From Nageia nagi (lineage: Eukaryota; Pinophyta), in assembly GCA_050084985.1 (NCBI GenBank), contig JBITNC010000001.1, positions 145,824,001 to 145,888,000 on the forward strand: DNA of 64,000 nt, read 5' to 3'. This document shows positions 23,400 through 34,799 of the stretch, piece after piece. The notes below the pieces were generated by a model. The model did no database searches and was not told the DNA's origin. It was given only the letters and a program-made list of their open reading frames with translations. Numbering within the stretch: position 1 is the first letter of the stretch; the number at the start of each line of letters is the position of its first letter. The position numbers and the translations under genes are program-made.

Positions 23400-24431
23400 T
23401 ATAAGGGCTATGATAGTTGTTTCCAATGTTTTGCAAAAGTTTGTAGCATGCCCTTTTCATTGGTGATAAGCACAATATGCCTTAAAGTGTCCTAAATAGA
23501 TATCATCATCAACTTTTTCAAGTGGTTGTAGGAGGCCTTTCTTCATTAAATTACTCAAAAGAATTCTTGGTTGAACTAAAAATGTGTATTCAATATCCTT
23601 TAATGAAGTAGATGTTTGTGTCTTTGGAGGAGTCTTGGGTCTATCTGCCATATTAACTAGTTTCTCCTCTCTCTTGGTATATATTTTCCTATTATATTTA
23701 AAAAAATTATTAGATGTATATTTAATCTCTCCTATAGATAATAAAACTTTTTCTTTTTGCACCAATTGTTGAACTAGAGTACTAAAACCAACATCCTTAG
23801 CACTAGAAGAATGTAATTGAAGTGGTTGAATAATAGAATCGTAAAATATACCATAAATCTCATACTAATATAGTTTAACTCAAGTAGTTTTCCATACCTT
23901 TTTAAAGTGTAATACATACTTCTCGATGGTTTCATTGCTTCCTTGATTAAGTACACATAATTCTGATATATTGCCTTATTCTTTAATATTATGCTTGTAT
24001 TGACCTATAAATGTTCAAAGTAAGGTTTTGAAGGAATCAATAGATTTACCAAGAAGAGAGTAAAAATAATAAGCAACATCACCTTTCAAATGGCTTGGGA
24101 ATAATTTAGCCATTAACCTCTCATCTAAACCCAATTTCAATAAGCACTCCTCCTAAAAGCTAATGAGATGCTATTAGGGATCTTATTTGCCACTAAACAT
24201 CTCCAACCTAGGGATCTTGTGATCAAGTGGTAGGGGAAAATTATAGATATCATCTATTAAGGATGAAATGAAAATTCCACCATATTCAATAGGATTGGAT
24301 GGTGGGGAGTTATTGGATGAACCTCCTAGATTATTTGAGTTAGAACATGGATTATTGTTTGTAGCAGTCTTTCTTTGTAATTCCATAATATTCATGTGCA
24401 AATTCTGAAGCGTGGCTACTAATTGATCCAT
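23400..24431 (-). pseudogene. E2 gag
   Basis: The start is near MDQLVATLQNLHMNIMELQ (24431), followed by Asn/Ser/Pro-rich text and NFPLPLDHKIPRLEMFSGK, then after breaks the capsid region. A 102-codon frame (23765-23457) ends LLQPLEKVDDDIYLGHFKAY then CAYHQ, and past a stop KGHATNFCKTLETTI. This gives the C-x2-Y-H...G-H-x-T-x-x-C finger of Tat-lineage gag proteins. Several stops and frameshifts interrupt it. Confidence 0.85.
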
Positions 24432-24534
24432 CTTAATGTTGTTGACATCCTAAAGATATAAATATATGATGTTGGTAGCTTGATCCTATTAAGAAGGGCT
24501 ATCACAATATTGTCTCTAGGGAAAGATAAATTGA

Positions 24535-24553
24535 ACATTTAGGTTCACCAAAA
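24535..24553 (-). other. E2 primer-binding region
   Basis: Immediately inside the 5' LTR the minus strand reads TTTTGGTGAACCTAAATG. The TGG start two or three bases after the LTR fits a primer site, but the tRNA cannot be named with certainty after decay. Confidence 0.5.
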
Positions 24554-25183
24554 TGTAGATGCTAAATAATACAATTAATGCAAATGGGGTTGATTAATGC
24601 ACTATTTCTCTACTTTGTAAATGTTGACACATATATTAGAAATATGGTAATAAAATGTAACAAGAATGAAGTAATATTTACTTTGATTTTATATTCATTC
24701 CATTAGTCATAAAATGCATAAAATATAGAGCATATAGTCATGAACAAGCATGCTATCGATGCCCTAAAATTGGCATCCCATCGAAGCCATAAGGTGAATG
24801 AAATTACAAATGTGAACAAGAATGTAGCAATGAGCAAACTAGTGAATAATCAAATGATGAACTTACATGTGAACTTATTTATATAGATATATAAAGCAAG
24901 TTGCAATCCTTAAAAATGATCATCAATTAATAATCCTTATATTAGCTTGAAATGATTATTTTCCCATGATTCGCTCATGATTCTATAGGCCATTAAATGA
25001 TGCCTTTATATATTATACAAGTTTACATGAATTTGATATTTTTACCTCTTGTACATTCCATAAGGGTCAAATACATGGCCTACACCTTTTTTATACATCT
25101 TAAATTCCTTTTTTTAAATAATACATTATCAAGGGATTTGAGTGATTATTAAATACATAAAGGTTCATTTTGAGGCGTCTACA
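24554..25183 (-). repeat. E2 5' LTR (630 bp)
   Basis: On the minus strand it begins TGTAGACGCCTCAAAATGAA and ends TTTAGCATCTACA. Pairs with 17724-18384. Confidence 0.85.
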
Positions 25184-25724
25184 CTAACTAAAGGTGAAGA
25201 TGTGATCTAGATAGGGTTTTCTTCCATAAGAAGGAGAAGTGCACTCTTAAAATTTACAATATCTTCAAGTTCAAATTCTCCATTTGAATCATCATGGAGA
25301 ACTCTTGTTTTACTTATAATGTCATTTGTAAAGATAATTTCTTCTATGAACCTATTCCTTGCAACTATGGGCCTTCAATCTTATTCTATTTTAGATATCT
25401 ACTTATTTCTTCTAGTAGTTTGATTGTTTATTTTCTTTATTGGGGAAATATACATTTCATAGTTTTCTTGGATAATTCATGGGATTGAATCTATTGTACT
25501 TCAGCTATTTCCCTTTCTAATGTCAAAGTGTCATTTAATTTTGTATTCTATAATCCATTGAATGAAAGTGTATCATCAATGTTGGATAGGATATCAGACT
25601 CTATAGGTAGCCAATTCTAATACCACCCCATCTTTCTGTGTCTTAATATTTTCTACAATATGAGAAGAAATAAGTTAGTATCACTTATTATCCACCATTT
25701 TACCCCAGTTCCTAATCAAATCTA
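25184..25724 (-). other. E1 leader region between E2 and the E1 primer site
   Basis: About 540 bp of E1 5' interior. No gag-like motif or sustained minus-strand frame can be read. The 64-codon plus-strand ORF at 25294 is antisense and unremarkable. Confidence 0.5.
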
Positions 25725-25736
25725 GCTCTAATACCA
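25725..25736 (-). other. E1 primer-binding site (tRNA-Met type)
   Basis: TGGTATTAGAGC on the minus strand, one base inside the 5' LTR; it matches the plant initiator-Met primer site TGGTATCAGAGC at 11 of 12 bases. E3 has TGGTATCAAAGT at the same place. Confidence 0.8.
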
Positions 25737-25737
25737 A

Positions 25738-28700
25738 TGTAACATAACCAACCTAAACCCCAAAATTTAGGGCCGATTTTTTTTAAAATAATCCTTGAGA
25801 ATATACCATTACTCATTAATATTTTATCACACATGGATCATATTATTATATTTTCCATAATTTTTCTATATTTCATCCTCCTAAGGTAAGTACTAGGGCA
25901 TGCTCATCATGCAAGCCAATCTCGCTTGCAAGTGGTTTCCCATGATGATCATGTTTTAGTTTTATTTGAGTAAGGATTTTACTATTATGGTGACATAAGC
26001 TTTATATTCAAGGAAACCTTTCAATAAAGCCTACTAGATAAATTCAATATTAGGTTGGATTTCCCATCTAATATTTTTCCAATCTTGATTATGTTTGAAT
26101 CCTAGGTTTCATTAGGTACTATTAGGAATATTTCCCCTATTGGAAGTTTAGGTCTAAACTTGGGATTCTTATAAACCATAATTTAGGGTTGATTCATAGC
26201 ATTTAGACTCATCTAGTTATTTAATGATAACTCCATCAATAAATATATTGAAATCAAGATAATTTTATACCATATCATGTGAGAGGAATTAGTTTCTAGA
26301 TCATTAATGTATTCAAAGATAATATTATGGAATTAAAATTACTTAGTTTAGTGATGCAATTATTATTAAATACATTGAAATCATTTCCTTATTATCTAAA
26401 ATCCTAACACAAGAGAGATAGGTTTAGTGTTTCCTAGATTTATCCCTTCAAATATTTATTTATATTCTTATGAACTAGTAGATTAGTTTTGTATTGGAAA
26501 TGTAATAGTTTGATATTCTACTAAATATTGGGACCCATATATAAGAAATGGCTTAATTTTATTCCTAAGGATAAGTTAAAATAACTTTTTAAGAGTAAGA
26601 ATAAATATACATATTGATTATTTATGCTCCATCATCTCAAATATCTAGTGAATTCTTTCTAAAACATTTGATCTTACAACTCCTTACATGATCTACATCA
26701 TACATACATGTTATGGTATACCACTATATTTCAAAATATTATATGATCATAACTTGTTACAATATGTTAAATTACCCTCTTCCTATCCTCTATAATACAT
26801 TAAAATTACATGATACAACATAAGTACAATAACCTAAATACATCATTTGTATAAATCTACATTCACTAAGCTTCATGGTAAAGAGGGATCTTCATAATCA
26901 CTTGTGCTATCCTCCTTTCATGGATTTTTCAATGTTGAAAGAATGAGTGGTCATAGGTACTAATAAGGTTGTATAAGCATACAAGGATTAGGAAAGCTCT
27001 TATTTACCCACTATAAAATATGAAATGAAACCATCCAATAAAATTTATATTCTATATATGTGGTCTCAAGAAGCTTTTATGCCTTGTTGAATCCATGACC
27101 CTTCCTCGACCACATTCAATCAAGATTCAAATTGAGGTTTATCATGTGTGAGGAACTTTATCAATGATAGTTTCAAGATAAAAACCATATTCCATACTTA
27201 CAAATTCAAATAAAGGGCATTTTCCTAAACCAAGTAGTGTCAAATCTAACTATACCATATTCCATGCATCCTATTTAATTATCTCAATATATTTTATAAG
27301 GTATATAAAATAATTACTATATTTTGTAACTCCCTTACTTTTAGTATTAAAATGTAAATCAAATTTTCTTTAACTCCATTACAATATTTTGTATATCCTC
27401 TATCTTTATCATTAGGTCCCAATGTATTTAATTAATAACATTTCATAAATTACCTTACTTGGTTTAATTTTAATTATCATTTATTGTAAATTGAATTCCT
27501 TATTAATTTACTTTAAATTACTATAGACAACCATTATCTAGACTTGGATTTAAAATCTAAGTATACATTTGTGGGACTGGTACTTAGTGAGCTGACATAT
27601 GGGTTTATGAAGCATTCAACCAAAATATTATCCCAAGATGACTTATTATCCTAAACCCTTATCGATAATGCCATTATTACTAAGCAATTATACACCCATA
27701 AACTTATTATAATGCATACTATATAGAGGCATTCAAGGTATTCTTACAACTACATTAAAAGAGTATACATGGAGGAAGGAAATCATACCCTATTGAATGG
27801 TCCTCTAAGAGATTATGATTCTTCTAAAAGTGATTTAGGAACACATAAAAACAAAATATTTATTTTTGATGGAATCATTTCACTTTACCAATAAATAATG
27901 GTTTTGGTAAGGTTTCCAAAAATAAGTGAACAACACACTCCATTTGATGGCAAATTGTAATGAATGCAGGGGAAAATAGTAATGATTACAAGGGAGCACA
28001 TATAAGAAAAGAAAGAGAAATTTTATTATTATTAGTTCTTTTAAAAATGGCATATCTAAGAAACTAGATGCACAAGAAGCATAAAACTATGATTTGTGAA
28101 TATACAATTATAGGCACCTTACTTTAAGTGCAATATCCTAATAGGAATAATTGTAGAGAATGAACTAAGGAACAAGTAAAGTAAATACCTTTTCCAAATT
28201 TAGCAACCTTTGTGAACATTCTATGTAAGACCATATTTTATCAGGAGGCACATAAAATGACTTTTTGAAAAGGTTATGGAGGGGTTTCAATCAATGCAAG
28301 TATAAATCCAAACTCCCCAACATTGGCCAACACTCTTCCAGATATAAAAATGTATTTTTGAGAATCTATGAGACATTTTTCAAGTGTAAAACCAAACTTT
28401 ACATTATCTATGAGCATACCTCTAAATTACCATGAATACCATACAATGTGACCCCTTACTAGTATTATGTAGGTGCTACAATGGGACTTTCATAAGAAGG
28501 TATGGATGATACAATAGGTTGAGTGTAAAGGCAGCCCCTTCATCATTATTTTTATATGTGCCTCAATGGAAACCTAGATGAACAATGTAGTATTAAATTC
28601 TAGGACTTCTAAATTATGATAGAAATCTAAAAGGATGTTCAAAGATTTATCAAATTTATTATAAATTTATACTCTTTATCCTTTATCATTGTACCATTAG

Positions 28701-29686
28701 CATGTGTCATGGTGGTATTCTAGAAGAGAGAGCATGATCATATTTAGGAGTAGATGTAATGAATAGTATAACATCAAACTTTATGACCTTTTCTAACATA
28801 TTTACAACAATGTTACATTGATAAATCTTGAAAGGGATTATGAGTAGTATTTGAACTATAATAATTCAAAATAAATTTCCCCTAGTCCCTTTAATAACTT
28901 TTATAGAGGAAGGTGTAGATAATTGTTTTTTGTGAGGTAGGTCTCAATTAAAGTTGTTGATAGGTGTGATGACATGAAACATTTTGGAATATTTTATATT
29001 ATCTTACAAATTAATGTTAATTATTTCCCATATATAACATAAAGAAACAAAGCAATTAGGGATCATATCTTAATCATTGTTAATAACTACCAAAATACCT
29101 TGTAACATCCATAAAGTGATACTAGTCCTTTCTAACTAACACTTTTAGATTTCTCCTTATTGTACTAAAAATCATAATTAAAAATTTAAATTAAAAATAA
29201 TGGAATATTCTTTGCCCTTATGGAAATAAGTTTCAAAAATTCATAGCAAATTTTTAACACTCATTTTACCTATGTTGATCACTTCATCATGTATGGTAAA
29301 TTCATTATAGCACACACACATTTAAAAATTCATATATTCATTATCAAAATTGATAATCATGCTTAATAATTATACCATGCATCTATATGATCTATGAGGG
29401 GTCCTTATGAGTCCATTAGTAATTCAGTTCCAATCATTTACTCACTCTTATGAATTTGTTCCCTTAACCACTCATCTGGGCTTCTTGGGATTTCCATCTT
29501 GGTTCCTTTGTTATATTGACCTATTATTTGTATCACACAAAATCTCAAAGCTAGCAATAATTTATCGTATATATGGTATCTATCAAAGTATAATTCATTA
29601 TATCATGATCATATTTATATTCAAATTCTTTGAAAACATGCGAACCATCATAGATTCAAATTTGAGGGTGCAAATGGGTCATTACA
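25738..29686 (-). repeat. E1 5' LTR (3,949 bp)
   Basis: Ends (plus strand) in atgggtcattaca, so on the minus strand it begins TGTAATGACCCATTTGCACC. Aligns with the 3' LTR except between about 28640 and 28860, where ~220 bp of unrelated text replaces the segment that carries the TATA box in the other copy. Nearly all CG sites are lost. ORFs such as 29407-29718 are chance frames. Confidence 0.85.
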
Positions 29687-29691
29687 CCTTG
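29687..29691. repeat. Target-site duplication of E1, right copy
   Basis: ccttg, against cctag at 1219-1223. The LINE text resumes here. Confidence 0.6.
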
Positions 29692-30859
29692 AATCATTTC
29701 ATTCTAAATAAGTGTTAAGTAGTATGAATCACATGTTCATTGCACATATTCCCAAATCAAAAGATGCTCAAACCATCAATAAATTTAGACCAATTTCATT
29801 GTATAACTCAATCTATAAGATCATCTCTAAAGTGGCTACTAATAGATGATACATGCTCTTAAATAATATATTAAATATACATAAGACTTTTATAAATAAA
29901 ATATAACTCATGAATGTTTCCATCCTTATACATGAACTACTCCACTCTCTAATATCTTCACAAACAAAAGATTTCTCATAAAATTAGACATGAAAAAATC
30001 ATTCGAGAGAGTGACATAGTCCCTCCTATTCAAAATCATGAGGAAGTTTGGATTTATTTGTAAATACAACATTCTTTATTCTAATTAGTGATAGTATATA
30101 ATGCTATTTAAATACTACTTATGGAATACACCAAGGGGATCCTATCTTACCTTATTTACATTGTGGTATAAGAATGAACAAAGATGATTAAATCATGTTC
30201 AATCCATAGGTGTTTTCAAAGGGTTATAACTAAATCAATTTGTTCAACTAGTTAGTCACTAATAGTTTGCATCTAATAATCTCTTAAAAGTTTATCCATA
30301 TATACAATAAATTGAAATAATTAAGAACCTCCACAATACTTATATGGTAGTCTTAGATCAAGATGTTAACTTTGATAAATCAAAATGATATAGAATTAAC
30401 ATAGTGCCTTCTCTACTTCAACTTTTAGCCCAAAAGATAGGTATATCTATTGAATCCATTCTCATAATCTATTTGAATCTAAGCCTATTTATATTCGTTA
30501 GTATAGATCCTTTTTGGGATTCTCTTATTTAATGATGTGTGCAAGATGGTAAGCTAGAAAGGAAAATAGTTTTCCTTAGTAGGAAGACTCATAAAGATAA
30601 TGTCAGTATTGATCTCTCTCCTAATATTCTAGTTAGGAATATTTTGGATTCTTGAAAATTTTTAGCTATAACTAGAAATCCTAATGTGGAAGTTTTTATG
30701 GAATGACCTTTCTAAAGATAAGAGAATACATTTAAGGGATTTGAAAATAGTTTTCTTTTATTTATATTCTTGAGGATTTGAATTTAGAAATTTATGAAAT
30801 TTAAACATATCCATGTTAGGAAAGCTTATTTAGCATTATTTCAAAGAAATATTCCTTTA

Positions 30860-32045
30860 TTGAAGCCAATATCTAAGATAAAAATATTTAGATAAGGCTT
30901 CACCTTTCACAATTATCATGGTTGTATACTTGCCTATTAGCTCCATGTTTTGGAATAGTTTAATAAAATTAAGATTCCATATCATGTATCTTCTTAAATG
31001 GGGTGTAGGAATAGGGAATAACATCAATTTTTAAGATGATACATGGTTAACTTAAACCCCATTGCATAAGAGTGATCAATTGAAACATATTCATCACTTT
31101 CTTAGTTCTTTATGAGAAAAACATGTATTTGGCTATATTGAAAAAATAGAACTTGAAGGAAACACTTTTTTTAAATGATAGGAGCTAAGTATGTTCCTTA
31201 TAATATATAGTGTTAAAATTAAAGCACTATACTCCATACTTCTTCTTAACAAACTTAAGCCTAATGTAAAAGACATAATTACCTAGGATTCCTAAATAAA
31301 TGGAAACTACTCTATTTGATCTCCAGATTATAAGATGCTTGGTATACATATTCTATCATAATGTTCCCCTATAGTATGGTATGAAGGTTATAGGTCCAAG
31401 GAATGGTATAAAGCTAAATTTTAGTTTTAGTTCCATTCATAATCAATTTCTTTCTTGGAAGCCTAGATTTAAGATCAAAATATTTAGATGAGGCCTCACC
31501 TTTTAAGATTTTTATAGCTATAGACTTGGCTATTAGCTCCAATTTTTGGAATAGTTTAAGAAAATCATGATCCCATATCATGTATATTCTCAAATAGAAA
31601 GTAGGAATAGGTATACACATCCATTTTTGGGATGATACTTGGATAACGTCATCCCCACTAGGTAAGATTGATCAATTCAAAAATATTCATCACTTTTTTA
31701 GTTCTTTATGGGGAGAATATGTATCTAACTATATTAAAAAAATATAAGTTGAAGGAAAGAAACATTTTAAATGTAGGGAAATAAATATATTCCTTATAGC
31801 ATATAAAATTGATATTCAAGATCTAGAGTTAATGCTTCTTCTGTACAAACTTATGCTTGATACAAAAGATATAATTACCTAGGCTCCCTTATTGAATATA
31901 GACTACATTATTTAGTCTGCAAATAATATGCTTAGTTTACATATTTTATTTGAAATGTTAAAAAATTTTAAATTCAAAGGTGTGGTATAAAGCTAAATTC
32001 TTTCTATGGAATGCCATTCATAATAAATTTCTTTCTAGGGAGAAA
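30860..32045 (+). repeat. Tandem duplication (~590 bp x 2) inside the LINE
   Basis: 30860-31455 and 31456-32045 repeat the same order of blocks: tatttaga...aggcttcacctttc, catatcatgtat, gggatgatacttgg, tcaatt...atattcatcac, agttctttatg, ggtataaagctaaatt and cattcataat.aatttctttct. Anchor spacing is 579-596 bp. The copies differ by many substitutions. Confidence 0.85.
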
Positions 32046-32699
32046 TCATTTACAAGGGGTTTATTTAAAAAATAAAGTTGTATCTTGTGCAATGATGCAA
32101 AGGAGACTAAATATTCCTTAGGTATTATTATAATACCATCTTTCTCTACAATATATCTAAATTCACTTCATAAATATCTTCTCATTTACTTGGTATATTC
32201 CCTGAAATATTGATCTACTACTACAATCTTGGTGCTACTTGACCATTTATAAAATCTCACTAGTAATATGATCCTTTACCCCTATAATGATTTATTCATA
32301 TTTGTGGATTAAGTGACATAATATAATATTAAGAAATTAATGCAACCATATTTATGTTTTATGGGATAAACTTGATGTTTTTTTGAACAATATATAGGCA
32401 AATTACTCTTCTCTATATCCAAAACTTGTCTTGAGCTTTCAAATCTCCTTTCATGGAAGCTGCTAATCAATGTATGAAAATTAAAACCTAAAAATAAACT
32501 AATATATTTTGGAATATTTATTTACTATAATGCAATAATCCTTAACATATTTTTGAATGATCACTTAGAATTCTTATAATATGCCAAGATTCTTGGTCCT
32601 TAGCTATGTAACTTCAAATTCATGAATCATTACTTAGAATCCTTATAATATAAAGTTAAATAAAAGACTATATGTTATTTTAAAACATTTATATTTTGT

Positions 32700-33960
32700 G
32701 AATAAAGGAGGTTAATATATGTAATCATAAAAAAATATTGTATAAATTTATAATATAATGGAATAATCAAATATTGAATATGTGGATAAGACTAAACACC
32801 ATATACTCAATGATGGGGTTGATGTCTTGTATAGATATAATAAATCCCAAGAATAAAGAACTAAAAAAATTATTAAAATAAAACTCAACACTAATAATAT
32901 TAATAGAGACTAAGGTCTCCAAATAAGTAGGGCTTTGTTACCTATTATAGATTTAATTCATTAACATAGGAATAAAAATAATAATACATAAAAATCACCA
33001 TAAATTTTGTATGTTAACTTAATATTTTATGTTATATACACTATTTAAAAATTACTTTTGTATACAATCTAACCATATAAATTTATTTCATATTTTATAA
33101 TGATAGAGGAATGATGTTGATTTTATGAAATTGGGTAATATTCATCTATAATTGAGGAAGAAGGTTACATCTTATTTCCTTCATTCTATAATTCTAAAGA
33201 TGGATAATAGAAATTGGACTCGAGATGTTAATAATATAAATTCATATGCAATCAAGCTAAAACTACAAATGAAAATAGACTAAGATTTTTAAAAGGACTA
33301 ATCATATAGTGTTTAGATTTCTACTTCCTTGGAATAATGTGTTAAAAATTCATTTATGTATGTTTGTTTCTATATTTTTTGTTGATTATAATTTTTTTTT
33401 TTAATTTAGGATTTGATCATGCCATAGAAATTATCCTTAAATTAATAAATATTACTTAATCATATACCTAATTTGGGATTACTCTATCATGTAGTATTCT
33501 TATTTTAAGATTAAATATTTAAGTCAAATAAAATATAAGAAAGAATCAAGAAACTAATATCAATACCAAGATCAAGTCAAACAAAAAATAATTAAAAAAT
33601 ATAATCTCCCAATTTTATGCTTTTGCCTCTTACTTTTTATAAATCTAACTAACACATCATTATAATTATCATAGTATAATATTATTAAGTTAATTTTGAC
33701 ATAATTTATTTTTTTGCATCTAAATTTTGTACAATGTTTTATGTTTGAAGTGCTATTTATGATCTATATATTCACCATTTTTGTGAAAAAAACTTATTTA
33801 ATAATTTTGTTATTGTAGGAGTATTACCAAGTAAAAATTTCATTTCAAAATGCTAAAAAATATTACGGAGGAGAAAAAATTGTAGTTTCATTCACATCTA
33901 CCTTTTAATGAAATGAAAAAAATTGAGACAAAGAATCAACTTAGAAAGATATTAAAACCT
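32700..33960. other. AT-rich stretch, nothing recognised
   Basis: No frame, repeat or motif supported on either strand. Confidence 0.4.
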
Positions 33961-34790
33961 AAATAAGAATATTATATGTGGTAAAAGGTATAAAAATGAG
34001 AGGTATACCTTTAGCTTAATATATCAAAAAGAAGGAAATAAATGGAGAGCTTGCATACTAAAAATAATTCACTTTAGACAAACCCTCAAGAAGGAAGAAA
34101 TATAAATGATCCTATGGAATATATGGGGATTAAATATCCTTAATAAAAGAAGATTAAGTTTATTATTCATAAATAAAAACCAAACAACATTTTAAACATA
34201 AAATACTAAAATATGCATGGAATTATTTTTAGTATTCATTAGTAAAAATTATGTAAAAAATGGAGTAAACATGGAAGCCCAAGAAACATTAGGAGGAATA
34301 CTAATATCTTGGGTAATATATAATTCAAAATGTAAATAGGTATGAAAATAAAAAACCCAAGTAATCATTCATTTTTTTGATCAAGATTATGAGCATTTTA
34401 AATAATAATTATGTACATAACTAATCCTTTTAGAATAATAAAGGAACATTTGGTAATTTCTAACTCAAGTAAATCAACCAATGGAAAAAGAAAATTGGAT
34501 AGCTAGTGATGATTTCAATACTTTGTAATCATTATAGATAAGAAACAAGAAAATATTAAATTCAAAGGCATTGTGATTGATATAGTATATGCATATTTGA
34601 TATGATCAAAGAAAAAAATAGGAGATTAGTCTATACAAGATATGCTAGATGGAATGTTAAGGAGCTAATAATAGTTCTCTAATACAAATAATATTAATTT
34701 TACTACACTTCCTAGGATTAAGTCTTATATCAATAGTCTTTTTTTATTAATCTTAGTGAAATATTTAACCCATATGAAATTAAAATTAAA
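33960..34790 (+). mobile_element. Second LINE relic: endonuclease fragment
   Basis: At about 34110-34160 the frame reads MILWNIWGLNILNKRRLSLL, the plant L1 endonuclease opening (W-N-x-R-G-L-x-x-x-x-K-R-R). At about 34268-34320 comes GVNMEAQETLGGILISW, equivalent to the S-x-G-x-S-G-G-I-L-x-x-W block. Near 34480-34520 the text matches the N-W-I-x-x-G-D-F-N-T-L block, with the catalytic Asp region partly lost. It ends where the gypsy RT of E4 begins, so it is truncated and carries no RT. Confidence 0.65.
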
Positions 34791-34799
34791 ATTCTAAAT

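Larger units (their letters stand above)
17724..25183 (-). mobile_element. E2: Tat-lineage Ty3/gypsy retrotransposon nested in E1
   Basis: Two LTRs of about 630-660 bp (17724-18384 and 24554-25183) flank, on the minus strand, gag, protease, RT, RNase H, a second archaeal-type RNase H and an integrase C-terminus, in that order. The second RNase H and the C-x2-Y-H-x-x-x-G-H-x-T-x-x-C gag finger are hallmarks of the Tat lineage. A polypurine tract adjoins the left LTR. E2 interrupts the E1 interior ~550 bp downstream of the E1 primer site. The integrase core is deleted and the 3' region carries ~185-bp tandem repeats. All reading frames carry stops. The left terminus is approximate. Confidence 0.85.
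1224..29686 (-). mobile_element. E1: giant nested LTR retrotransposon, LARD-like, minus orientation
   Basis: Two long direct repeats (1224-5336 and 25738-29686) read as LTRs in minus orientation, with TG...CA termini of the form TGTRAYGACC...TTACA. A polypurine tract lies just inside the left LTR and a tRNA-Met-type primer site just inside the right one, so left is the 3' LTR. The outer flanks are the two halves of one LINE, with a 5-bp near-identical duplication. The 20.4 kb interior holds a nested Tat element (17.7-25.2 kb), hAT-like and foldback-like units and minisatellites. I could find no gag, protease, RT or integrase belonging to E1 itself. Its LTR ends, TATA position and primer site match those of the gag-pol-bearing element E3 at 40.8-50.7 kb. 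I infer a non-autonomous derivative of that Tekay/Del-like family, or an element whose pol was lost. Confidence 0.8.
29687..32700 (+). mobile_element. LINE relic, 3' portion: RT to C-terminus
   Basis: Continues the LINE cut at 1223. The RT opening is read at about 29763-29850 as DAQTINKFRPISLYNSIYK followed by ISKVATNR, the F-R-P-I-S-L-x-N block. YGIHQGDPILPYLH at about 30119-30160 is the G-I-R-Q-G-D-P-L-S-P block. The catalytic A-D-D box is not legible. From 30860 the C-terminal region (WGVGIGNNINF..DDTWL) occurs twice in tandem. At about 32040-32110 REKSFTRGLF and CILCN resemble the zf-RVT end. The 3' terminus and any poly(A) could not be fixed. Confidence 0.8.

Noticed and set aside
29407-29718. 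103-codon plus-strand ORF
   Set aside because: Inside the 5' LTR of E1 and running past its edge; not conserved in the other LTR.
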